From assembly GCA_013398055.1 (NCBI GenBank), contig VZRS01007539.1, positions 1 to 64,000 on the forward strand: a DNA stretch of 64,000 nucleotides. Reading direction: 5' to 3'. Shown here piece after piece: positions 31,593-58,026 of this stretch. The notes under the pieces were generated by a model, which was given only the letters and a program-made list of their open reading frames with translations, made no database searches and was not told where the DNA came from. The translations under genes were made by a program, and so were the position numbers. This DNA comes from Ifrita kowaldi (taxonomy: Eukaryota; Chordata; Aves; Passeriformes; Cinclosomatidae). Every line of letters begins with the position of its first letter. Position 1 is the first letter of the stretch.

Positions 31593-32214
31593 CTGGGGTG
31601 GTACTGCTGGGGAGAGCACCTTTGGGACAGGAGCTGCTCCTGGTCCTTTTTTCTGGGAGTTTTTTTCCTTTGGAGCTTGCCCACCAGTGTGTGCCAAACA
31701 CTGGAGGTTTTTCCTCTTCAGTTGTGTCTTCCCTCCTTTAGAGTGACTTTTTTCCACCTTCTAACAAAGGCCTCGTAAGTGATCAAAGTCTGGAATAAAT
31801 AGATTTAGCCAGTTTGGCTGGGAAGTTTGTATTCCTTTAAATTCTTGTGCCTTTCCCTAAGCCCTTCAAGAGTTTCTTTCCCTAATACAGCTCTGCAACT
31901 TGACCCTGTGGAGCAGAGCTGATCAGAGGGAGATGGTGAAAGAAAGGCACATGGAGACAGGAGTCATCTGACGACAAGGCAGCACTCAGAGAACTCCTCC
32001 AGCGACGCTCTGATGCTTGGGAGATGTTGGCATGGGATGGTGTTGGCAGGTGCAGACAGCAGATCCTTCGGTACCTCCCTCAGGAACAGGAGCTCAGGGC
32101 ACAGCAGTGTCCCTGGCATGGGGGATGGCCACACCCACAGGCTCTGCAGGAGCAGCTCTGGCCCTGGGAGACAGAGAGGAGGGAGGAAGCTGCAGGTGGA
32201 AGCTCCTCAAATGC
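31593..32214. other. Intergenic, no gene seen
   Basis: No exon or repeat recognised. Confidence 0.35.
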
Positions 32215-32396
32215 TGCGAGGGAGTGTGTGAAAAGCTGTGGCTGCCCCATCCCTGGAGTGTCCAAGGCCAGGCTGCACGGGGCTTGGAGCAAGCTGGGAT
32301 AGTGGAAGGTGTCCCTGCCCAGGGTAGGGGGTGGAACTGGATGAGCTTTAAGATCTCTTCCAACCCAAGCCAGTCTGTGACTCCAAGATTCTGTGA
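32215..32396 (+). mobile_element. CR1 LINE fragment
   Basis: Plus orientation: gaaaagctgtggctgccccatccc, ggagtgtccaaggccaggctgc, gggatagtggaaggtgtccctgcc, gagctttaagatctcttccaac, ctccaagattctgtg. Confidence 0.85.
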
Positions 32397-33099
32397 AATG
32401 TCATTCCTGGATGTCTCAGGTCTTGCCGTGTGAAAAACCATTATGAAAATGACTTTCCTGCTTCTGTCTCTTATCTCGTGGAGCAGTTTGCATCCCGCTG
32501 GCAGCAAACAGCAGATCATCGTTATCCCATGTACTAGAACCACAACAAAACCATTTTTCTATCTCTGTCTGGGGATGAAATCCAGCACTTTTCCTGCAAG
32601 ATTACTTTAATCTTGGCTGATGTGAAGTCCTTAGAGCTGTGACTTGAGGGTACTTGGAAAATTGCCCCGGAAACAGGAGAAAGTTGCTTCCAGAGATATT
32701 CCCGCGGAGTGGGAAGCCTTTTGTGCCCTGGAACGCAGTCCCAGCCATGATGTTTGCCCTGCACAAGTTTGAGCAAGGGGCTGTCCTGCCCTCAGGGACC
32801 ACAGCAGCATCTCCTAGAGAAAAGGAATCTGTGATGTCACTTCCAGTGACTGGGATCAGGTTGCCCAAGTGGGATCAGGCATTGGCTGGGCCATACAAAA
32901 GCAAAGCAGAAAATGGTGGAAGAAAAGCAGTTTTACCACAACCCAGGATTGGCCTTTAGAGCCAGGACTACTCGGGATGAGTGTTTGAGCCTTTCCAGTG
33001 GTGTGGCCGGGCTGAAGGGTGTGTTGCCTTGTGCTGGGACGTTGATCAAGGAGCTGTGCAGGGTTGTCTGGAATTTGGCAATCAAGGGGTGTCCGAAAT
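32397..33099. other. Intergenic, no gene seen
   Basis: No exon or repeat recognised. Confidence 0.35.
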
Positions 33100-33200
33100 G
33101 AACAGGAAAGAAAGGAAAGAGAACAAGAAACCACAAAATGAACCAAAGTATTCTGGAAAAAAAAAACCAAAAAACCAAACAACCAAAAAATCCCACCCAG
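33100..33200 (+). repeat. A-rich low-complexity tract
   Basis: Purine- and A-rich simple sequence: gaaagaaaggaaagagaaca followed by a run of ten A and several ccaaaaaacc-type units. Confidence 0.7.
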
Positions 33201-33419
33201 AAAGCCATTTTTATGAATTTCTGGTTTATTTTCTCCTTAACAAATGTGAAGGGAGAAAAAATTAATTCAAAACACGCCCTATGCTACAGCCTCCGGAAAT
33301 GCTGAATTCTCGCAGAAGGCTGGCAGCAAAATCAGCCTGAAAACAGCCCACCATGGCCCAAGGGCAGCACCAGGGACCCTCAACCCCGCCTGGGCACGGG
33401 GGCAGGAGGAAGGAGCAGG

Positions 33420-34190
33420 GACACTGTGTCACCAGCGGGGCTTTCTGGGCCATTTAACGTGAATTGTGCTTCCCAGAGCCAAGAGCAGCCGCCACCGAAG
33501 GCCACGGGCTCGATCAGGACAAGGCAGTTACCCCTGCGGCCACTAAAGTGCTCCAGGAGGGCTCTGCCTGTGCCAAGTGCGCTCCCGGCCTGCCCGGGAC
33601 AAGGCCTCGGGGCCTCCGCGCTGGGGCCGGGCAGCATCTCGGGGGGTGGGGAGTGCGGCAGCTCCATGAAGGGCCGGGGGCGGAGAAATCCTGCCGGGAC
33701 CGGGGCTGGCGGGGTCTCAGGGCCGCCCGATCCCCTCAGGCCCGTCCGGTCCCCTCAGGCCCGCGCGGTCCCCACGGCCTCGACCCCGGCCCGGCCGGGA
33801 CTTCTTCCCGTCCCGTCTTCTCGCGAGAGAACGCGCCGTGGCGTCACGCGCCGCGGCAGCTGTCTCGCGCGCGCGCGCTCTCACGCCGCCGCCGTATCCT
33901 TCCGCGCGCTCCCCCTCCCCCTTCTGGAGAGTTCTGCACGGCGGCTCGGCACGACAAATAGTCCCCGCAGCTCCCNNNNNNNNNNNNNNNNNNNNNNNNN
34001 NNNNNNNNNNNNNNNNNNNNNNNNNNNNNNNNNNNNNNNNNNNNNNNNNNNNNNNNNNCGCGCTGGAAGTTCCGGCGTGGCTCGTCTCGGAGCCCCGTGT
34101 CCAGGGGCTCCTCTGCCTCCTCCAGCAGCGACAAGGATCGCGGTGACGGGCAGCGGAGCGCTGAGCGCAGTAAACCTGTCACACTGTAGT
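33420..34190 (+). promoter_or_regulatory. UBE2D2: UBE2D2 CpG-island promoter (interrupted by gap)
   Basis: Very CpG-dense and TATA-less. It contains the palindrome TCTCGCGAGA at 33819-33828, a core element of many housekeeping promoters, and a CG dinucleotide run (tcgcgcgcgcgcgctctc) near 33864. The N gap begins 147 bases after the palindrome. The first UBE2D2 exon is expected here, and its ATG is not present in the readable bases. Confidence 0.65.
33976..34058. other. UBE2D2: Assembly gap, 83 N, probably hiding UBE2D2 exon 1
   Basis: The window's only run of N. The flanks are extremely GC-rich, a common cause of sequencing dropout. The missing coding part of UBE2D2 is exactly 24 bases (8 residues) ending in phase 0, which would fit here. 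Confidence 0.7.
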
Positions 34191-37100
34191 GTGGTTTGCT
34201 CTTTTAATGGAGCTAGCGCTGTTCTACAGCCTGAGTCATCCCGCAAGCTTGTAGGGAAAGCTACGAGCTTGCCTTCTCCTGGAGCGGGAGCTGTGCCGTG
34301 GTCCATGTCCTGGCCTTTTGGAAAAACACTGCTGCCCAGTCCACTGCCGTCTTAGGACAGTGTTTGCTTGATTATCAGTGTCTTTTATCAGGAAAAAAAT
34401 CCTCGACGGTAATTGAAGTCCACTTGTATTACCTTGGTGACTCAGGCAGGGAATTTGTGTCCTTTTCCCTGCAAAACGTGTAGCTGTCAGTTTGGAATCT
34501 GTACAAGGTTCAGGTGTAGGAAATATCTCTCCCATAGTGTTTCTCCTCTTGATCACTATGTAAATTATTTTTTATCTAGAACCAGCTGTTCTAGCCCACT
34601 ACCTCACAGCTCACTCTGTGGCCCTCTTTGGTTTTGTTTGTAGTGTCGGGTCTGTGTTAACCTCTCTGCTTTGGTTGTAGGTTACGTTGGAGGCTTTGTG
34701 AAGCTTTATGTGTCCTACTGATGAGGTTAAAGCTGAGGTGGAGAACAAAATGGAAGAGAGTTTGAAGCCTTACTTATGCTTGTGGAATAGGTAGCACTGG
34801 GAAGGGAGGTATTTGGAGTATGATTTTAGACTGTTGGATTTTCCAGCTGCGGATCCGGTAGTGAGTTACATAAGGAAGTTGTGTTCCAGCTGAGTCTTGC
34901 TTCTCTGCAGTGTTCTGTCCCTTACTTAGTGGTCCTCAGAGCATTGTGAGGACTTCTCCACAGTGTTTCTGGGCTCACAGGTGCTTTAGATAAGCTCTTG
35001 CTCCTCGACAGTGGGTTGATAGACCTGAGAGACACAGCAGTGGATGCTGAATAGGGTAAATGTGGCTGTGGGGGGCTGAGGCACACACAGGCAGTGCAGG
35101 GCTGTTGTGGAGAGGGTAAATCATGGGTAACTCAGGAAAGCTGCTTAGTTGTAGTTCAGTGCGTGCTGAGGGTCAGGAGTCAACACTCTGAGAGCACTTG
35201 TGTTTCCAGGCTGATTTTTGACAGGAGAAAAGCTGGATGTGTGGAGTCTTTGTTAATGTTGGGTGCTTGTGGACTGACTCTTCATGCTGCTTTTCAAGAA
35301 GAAAGAATCCCGAGAGATAATGCGGACTGTGTAGGGTTGTGAGAGTCTTCAAAGCCTTGGGAAGTAGCGAGAGCATCACCAAAGCAGTTTTGTGTGAGCT
35401 CTGCAAAGCGCCGAGAGTTTCAGTGGAGTGAACGTGGTGGCTGTGGAGTAGAGGGAGGTGATGGGGCTGGAGGCAGCATTTCCACAGAGCAACGTATGGG
35501 GAGGGAAATAAATCTGCCTGTTGTAGCAGCCCAGATGCTCGGAAAGTTGGATGGGAGTGAAGCTACAGGCTGGAAGGAGCACTCTGAGTGAGTTGCTGTG
35601 GGTGTCTCGGTGTAACTGCTTCAGTAATCATGGCTGGCTGTTTATGCTCTGGCTATTTTAAACCCCGTGGAGAGCGCTCCTATCATCATCTCAGGGCTGT
35701 TCTGGTCTCTGGGAGTGTGTAGTGGCTGTCCCTGTCAGGATAACGAGGGGACAGCCAGTTTCTGACCTTTGCTGCTGCAGCTTGTGGCAGGAGCAGAAGC
35801 CTGCAGAATGTGGATTGAGTAGGAATAATCCCAGTGGGCTCGAGCACAGAGACATGATGGAAGAGAAAACTGCTGCTTTGGCTTTTTTTTAAGGGTGTTA
35901 TCAGTCATGGTATATCAGTGTGCTGGGCTCAGTCTGGCCACTAGCTCTTGCTCTTGGCAGTTTGGGTTTTTACTGAACTATGAAGGCTTTCTGTGAGGTT
36001 TTTCTCAAAATTTTTGTGTCCTCGGATAACACAGGGCTGAGAACGTGAAAAGAGAAAATCCCAAGAGGGAAGGTTTGATACAGTGTTACCTGAAATGGCC
36101 TCTTGTATGTTGAACTCGGCTGGGCTGGGAGAGGGGCAGAACAAGCAGCGAGCCAATGTTGTTGCCGGCGTGTGAGGCAGCGCAGGAACCTGCTGGGTCC
36201 GTCCCAGTGTGGCACTGGTGGCACAGTTGCTCTTGGGACTGTACAGAGGCTCGAGCTGGGGTAACATGTGTGCATGCAGCAGCAGCTGTTCTCTAAGCAG
36301 ATGCTCCAAGAGAGCTCGGGCTGGGTGAGACCTGCTCTCAGATTGCTGCCCGTGTTACTCACCACAATATTTTGGGCAGTGCAGCTCCAAATTCTTGCTT
36401 AGGTACTTTTATTGGATCATGGGTCTGAAACGTGAAGTCTTTTCTTGTGAGAAGTTCTTGGGGTGTAAGCAATACTGCCAGGCAGAGTCCTTGGGGGTAA
36501 CACTGAAGTATAGCAATGGAAATTGGTATTTTTATATATATGTAAAAATGATCTGTTTTATCCTGAATGTGTTTTATAAGAAAAGCAGTGTGAAGCAATC
36601 CAAGGGTGGGATGGGAGGGATATACAGGAGGGCCAGAGTGAATGCCTTCCATTTTAGGGTTTAAGCCAAAACCCTTTGGATTCAGCCGAATCCCCACCTG
36701 TGTTGCTTGTCTTTAGGGAATGCAATACCTTTAACTGGATAACTAGGGCACCGTTTGGAGTTCTTTGAATGGGAGAGCGAGGAAAAGGTTAGCTCATTGT
36801 CTTTCACGGGTTCCCCTGTGTGATCAGCGGGTGAGGGGGAAGGGAAAGCAGCAGCTGTGCTTGAGCCCTGCTCAAGTAAAACACTTTCGGTAGCAGAGGA
36901 ATTGGGGATTACTACTGCTTGTAATGCATAGGCCCCGAAACCGGGTAACTAAACTCTGAATTCCATAGCGCTGTTCCTGTTCAGCTGTGGAAGAGGGTGG
37001 TAGTACTTGCTGTAGTCCTGGAGTCCAGAGCTGCCTGAGCTCCAGAGATGCTTAGGCATCACTTCTGCCAAAAGGAGCAGTGCCTGCGGGTGGGATGTGT

Positions 37101-40100
37101 GAGGGCAGTGGTGCAGACCAGCGTTGGTGGTCAGAGTTGCCGTTGTGCTACCTGTGCTGAGCAGACCTGGTGTTATTTCTGTGCTGCCAGTTCTGTACCG
37201 CAGCCAGTGGGAGCAACTGGGTTCTTCCGCTGGGCCTCTCGCTGCGTGCGTGGAGCTGCCAGCGCAGCCCATCTGTGTTGGAGAGCTTGTGTACAGAGAA
37301 TGCTGCTGCAGCTTCTGTTAGCTAGAGAGGTGTTTTGATACTCAGACTCTACACCAGGAGGAAGTTACACATTGCTTTGGTCCTCTTCCTGTTCAGGCTT
37401 TGGAAAAAAAAAATTAAAAGGAAAGGTGACAGTTGCATCAGAGCTTGCTTATAAGATGTACCTTGCTTATTGCTGTGTTTCAGGACTTCTCGTGCTGCTC
37501 ACTTGCCTTCTGACTTTTGCAGAATCTTGTGAGGAGTCAAGAGTTGGAGGATCTTAGCAACTTCAAGCATTGCAAAAGCAGTTTTTGTCAAACGGAAATT
37601 ATTAAAATGCTTCTGTTAATTGTGATGAGAGCATTAGAGTGGCAGATACTCTGGGAAGAGAGTCCTGTGAGTGGGAGAGCACCTATGGACACTGTAGGGA
37701 ATTGTTGGTGTGACCTTGGTGCACGTGTGTGACGCTGCCTCGTGCCCGGTGCTGCTGGGCAAGTGGAGAGCAGAGCTGAGGGAAATGCCTGCTGGATACA
37801 GGCTCTGGCACCTGGCAGGGAGATGCTGCTGGTCCAGGGAAGGTGCACAGGCTCTTCCCACTCTCCTGCCCTGTTGGCCCTGCCCAGGGAGCTGGCAGCT
37901 CCTCTGTGCTGTGGTCCTGAGGTAAAGCGGGGTGTGATCAATTCGACTTTGGCCCTCGTTCCCTATTGCTTGGCTTTACTCTGTTGGGAGCTGGGAACAA
38001 TTCATGGCTAAGTGGCTACAAGTTCCTTTTTGGTTACATAAGTCAGGATTTTGTAACATCTCCCTACACTGCCTGTTGCTGAAGGGTTCAGGGGCTTCAG
38101 GCAAGTAAACTTGCTAAAGGCAGATGAAAAGCTTGTTTCACTTATAGCAGCAACCTGAGGCAGAAGTTAGGTTTATAATCAAGCTAATGTGGTCTCTCAG
38201 TAAAGTACAATGTGAAAGCAGCTCAAACTGGAGAAGGGTGGAATGCCCATGGAGTTCAAGCTAAGAGGACTTTGGATAATCTAGAGGGATCCATATAGTG
38301 TGTTGGAGTGGATTTGAGGAGCTCTGCTGTGTACCAAGGCTTAGTAAAATTGCTGGAGCTGACTGTTGAAGGTTGCTGGCTTTTTACTTGCCTGATTGGC
38401 TTCTTGATGTTGCCAGTTATGTTGGTTATTCTTACTGAAGGCTGTATTAGCATTAACTTAATCCTTAAAACTAGTCTCATCTTTTGGCCAGAGCAGGTTT
38501 TACCAGGAGTGTGTTAGACTGGGGAGGGATTTGTTGTCTAGAGAAGTAAATTGGAACTTCACTAACAAATGTCTTTGGAGTTGGTAATTATAGCTTGAAA
38601 CATGTGCAGGGTTAAACTTACAAGACTTAAACTATTTGTGTTTGATAGTTTTTTGAAAGCTTCTTGTGCAGTTTGCGGATGCCTGGATTAAGGTATGTAT
38701 TAAAAGCAATGTACCAGCTCCTGGGAAATAAAACAGGAGGAGGGCAGGGATGAGGGCGGCATGGGGCTGAGCAAGGCTGGTGGCACTGGTTTACCTGTGA
38801 GCCTCAAGGCCTTGCTGGCAGCTGATGCCTTTCATGACTTGGGAAGCACTGCTGGGGGATCTGTGGTATAAGCACATTCCATCTCCTTAAAATGCTTTCC
38901 TGGAACCCCTGAGTAGGGATCGGTTTGCTGGGAACTTAAGAGCACAATTACATTGGGTTTTGGAGACTAAATGTCAGTTTCTTGTGATATTTTTGTAGCT
39001 TTTAGGATATCTCCTTTGTGGATTTAATGGCAGTAGTTTCCTTCAACTTGGCCTTTAGGCAGGACACCTTGAACCTTGTGCTGTGCTTCCACTTCCTCAT
39101 TTTTGCTAAGGGACTCATTAAGAGTTGTAAGATGGGTCAGGTTAATGGTAGGATCCACAACAGTGGGCCCAGCCCCAGGGGTATTTTGCTGTAGGGGAGA
39201 TGGCAGAAACTTTAAATTCTGTAAGATGCCTTCAGCTGGAAAGCCAGCTCAGGGTGAGGCAGCCCTGGGAGCTGAGTAACTCAAACTGGAACTTGGTGTA
39301 AAGGCTGCTTGTAAATTCCTGAAGCAAAATCTGCATATGCTTAAGGATCAAAAACTGTCTGGTGAAAAGTGCTGTGGCTTTCTTCAGGTTTTGGCTTAAT
39401 ATGAGCGTGGTCAAGGTCAGGCTTGATCATGGACCAGCACAACTTCCTGGATCACAGGGAGAAACAGTGGGCCTTTCAACTTGGGATCCAATACATTCAG
39501 GTTTGCTGATGATACCAAACTGTAACTGAATCCTCCATGTGTTACGAGTTCCAGTTTTATGGGAACTCCAGAGTCATTTGTTCCAAGTTACAGAAACCAG
39601 CTGGTTCTCAGAATCCCTCAACAACAACACCTGGAAGCCAAGACCTCGCTGGGTCTGGTGTCAGGCTCGTGGTACCTCGGGAACTGCACGGGAGCCTGCA
39701 AAAGGCCCAGTAACCTCTGGGACAGGTGCTGAGCTCTGCAGCAGCTGAGGGTGCTCCTCTCTGGGCTTACCTGGGTAGATGCAGCCATGTGCTGCTCCTT
39801 TCCTGTTCCTAAACTTGGCACTGCAGGTGTGACAAGTGAGTAGTGGGAGTCTTAGAGCAGCTGGAAGGGAATGGCATGGCATTTTAAAGGGCTCATCCAT
39901 TCCCTGCCAGGAAATCCAGGGGTGTGTTTGCCTTTCCTGTAGGCAGAGGCAGCTGGTGCCTGCACTCCAGAGAGGTCTTGAGGGGTGAAGGGGAGGAGTT
40001 GAACTTGTTCTCCAAGCTGTTTTACAAAATTTGGGAAGTTTTGTGCTGCAGGGGCTTGAATTGGTGCAATACTTTTTCAAGCACAAGGAACTTACACACT

Positions 40101-42471
40101 GTTTTTTACATAGACCTTTTCATCTGTGATGTTTCACTCTGAATTTACAGAGCAGAACCTGAAATCCCACCTTGTCACTGAGACAAGTGGTACAAGTGGT
40201 TGTTGTAAGTCATCACTTTCTACTGAGATAATACCCAGGGCTTCAAAAAATTCAGAAATCTCCCCAGAACTGAAGATGTAGAGAGTGAAATAGCATTGAG
40301 CAGCATGAGAAGCTGCTACTACCTGGCCTTCACTGCTGCCTCTGTGTCTGTTGGGGACTTACTTTGCAGTCCCTCTGTTATATCCAGTTTGGTGAAGTGG
40401 TTGGTGCATTTGGGCAGCAGGATACAGGGGGAATGTCAGGGCAGATCTGGAGCTGTGTATTCTACTAACTGGTAGAATATGTGCCCAAGCTCATGTTTGT
40501 AACTATTTCCCTTTTATAGCGGGGAAGGTGCCTGTTGTGTGCTCATAAATATAATCCGTGTGGATTGTGGTCCTGCATGGAAAACATGGATTCTTACAGT
40601 TGTGTCTTCTGAGTCTTGTGTATGCATAGTATTGATGCATAAAATGGGATGAGAAGTGATAAGGAATTTTTTTTTTAGTAAAGTGTGTTTGGGGTTTTGA
40701 ATACAATAGCATTGAACAGTCTTTTGCAGAAAATCGGAGTCCAGTACTGTTTGGAAGTGGGCTTTACTCCATACACCTTTAGAAAGAGTGGATATATTGC
40801 TATTTTTAAGTTTTCATGTCTGTTCTTGGGAATCTGTGCATGTGCGGACTCACTTCATTCTTTGTAGCCATGACTAGACTGACCCTGAGGAAGGTGTGTG
40901 TAGGTGTCTGCACATTCCTGTGCTGCCCTGATGGTTCAGGGTGTCTCTGGGCTTGCTGATGCTGAATCAACTGCAAAGGGCTTTGTGCCTTCAGAGGACA
41001 TGCTCTCTCCACCTCCAAGGAGGGAGAATGCTCTTCAGCATGTGCTGCATGCTCAGTGTCTGCTCCTGTTCGAGTCCATGCTGAACACCAAGCGGAAGAA
41101 GCCCAGCAGGAGCACTAGAAAAGCTTCTGTAGTCTGGTGTCAAATCAAGGAGGCTTCCAGCTGGGCTCTCTAGAACTGGAAGCTGCTGAGGGCAAAACCC
41201 AAACTTGTGTGTGTGTCAGGGCCTGTGAGGCTTTCTGGGGCACTGCATCCAGAGGGGGAAGTCCAGAGATTTACCTGTTTGATGTGAGGCAGCATTTGTG
41301 TGTTGTGGGTCTGGTTAGTGATGGCCTCCCAGTTCCTGGGAAGTAAAAGCTGGAACTCCCAGAGATCATCTGTTCAATAGCTTAATCACTGCCTGTAAAT
41401 AACAAAAGGCCATTAAATGACAAATTTCTTCCATTCCTGCAATCAGCTTGTCTTAATCATTGTACTTAAATGTTTTGTCTACCAAAAGCCTGGCATGGAG
41501 ATTCCAGTTTGGATTGTTCTGGGAGGTGAAAAGCTGAACACACAATGGACCAGGGACAGCATGGGAATGTTTCCTGAGCACTAGATAATAGTTGTAATCC
41601 TTATCTGGTGTGTGTTCAGCTTTCTAGACTGAGTTCGAAGAGAAAAATGGTGATATGTTTGGGCTCATCATGCAAAGCAGGTCAGTGACTGTGCCAGAAA
41701 TGGAGCAGGTGAAGTTTGACTTTTAAGTTTTACTCTGTTTGCACTTCCCACCAAATACCCACTTCCTGAGCAAATGGCTGATGTGAATTACTGGTAACAG
41801 TAACTCTCTGAACTGTGCTGAAATTTTGCTCCAGGTTGAAGCTTGGTGTAGTTCAGGTCTACTGTGAGTTACTCATCCTGTTCAGGCTCATAATAGGATT
41901 TCTTCAGAGGAAAATTTGACTGACACAGCCACTGAAAAGTGGGGGGTTTCAATGAGGTCTGTAGGTAAGGAAGACCTTCTGTTTTATTCCATTCTACCTG
42001 TGGTCTCTGATGTGTACCTGTGGAGGTGAAACAGCCACAGGTTATGGGAGCTGTGTATGCTGCAGGCTGGCTGTGGAGGTGATAAACTGGATCACTGTAG
42101 CTGGAGCAGCCTGGGAACTTGCAATCGAGTGAATAAAATAAGACTGATACTGAGAGTTGTTGGATTGAGGCCATCTTATCTCTCTGTGACCCGGGGCTGG
42201 TGGAAGATACAATACTTTGGTAATGCTTGGGACCAGTGAAGGCGGACCTGACAACCCCTGTGACGTGAGGATTGCTGTGACTCAGGGCTCTGGAGCCTGG
42301 ACAGGTCACTGAGGCCTGTGCCAAATGTGTCTTCTGGGTTTGAGATGCAACTTTACTTTGCAGAGTCCTGGCTATTAGTTCTGTGGTGCTGCCAGAGTGC
42401 CCCTAGCAGCCTTTGAGCAATGACATGGTTGTTTTTGAAATGAAGTGAAACAAACTCTTCCTGTTTTTTAG
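34191..42471 (+). other. UBE2D2: UBE2D2 intron 1
   Basis: About 8.3 kb with no second gene recognised. A CR1 reverse-transcriptase scrap lies at 39428-39525. GC is much lower than in the promoter. Confidence 0.5.
39428..39525 (+). mobile_element. CR1 reverse-transcriptase scrap
   Basis: The bases tttgctgatgataccaaactg encode FADDTKL, the catalytic block typical of CR1 reverse transcriptase, followed at once by a stop. The preceding atacattcag resembles the CR1 sequence before this block. Only about 100 bases are recognisable. Plus orientation. Confidence 0.5.

Positions 42472-58026
<15,555 letters not shown>

Noticed and set aside
33426..34355. Plus-strand frame of 309 codons across the gap
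   Set aside because: It is open only because N translates as X and the region is a stop-poor CpG island.
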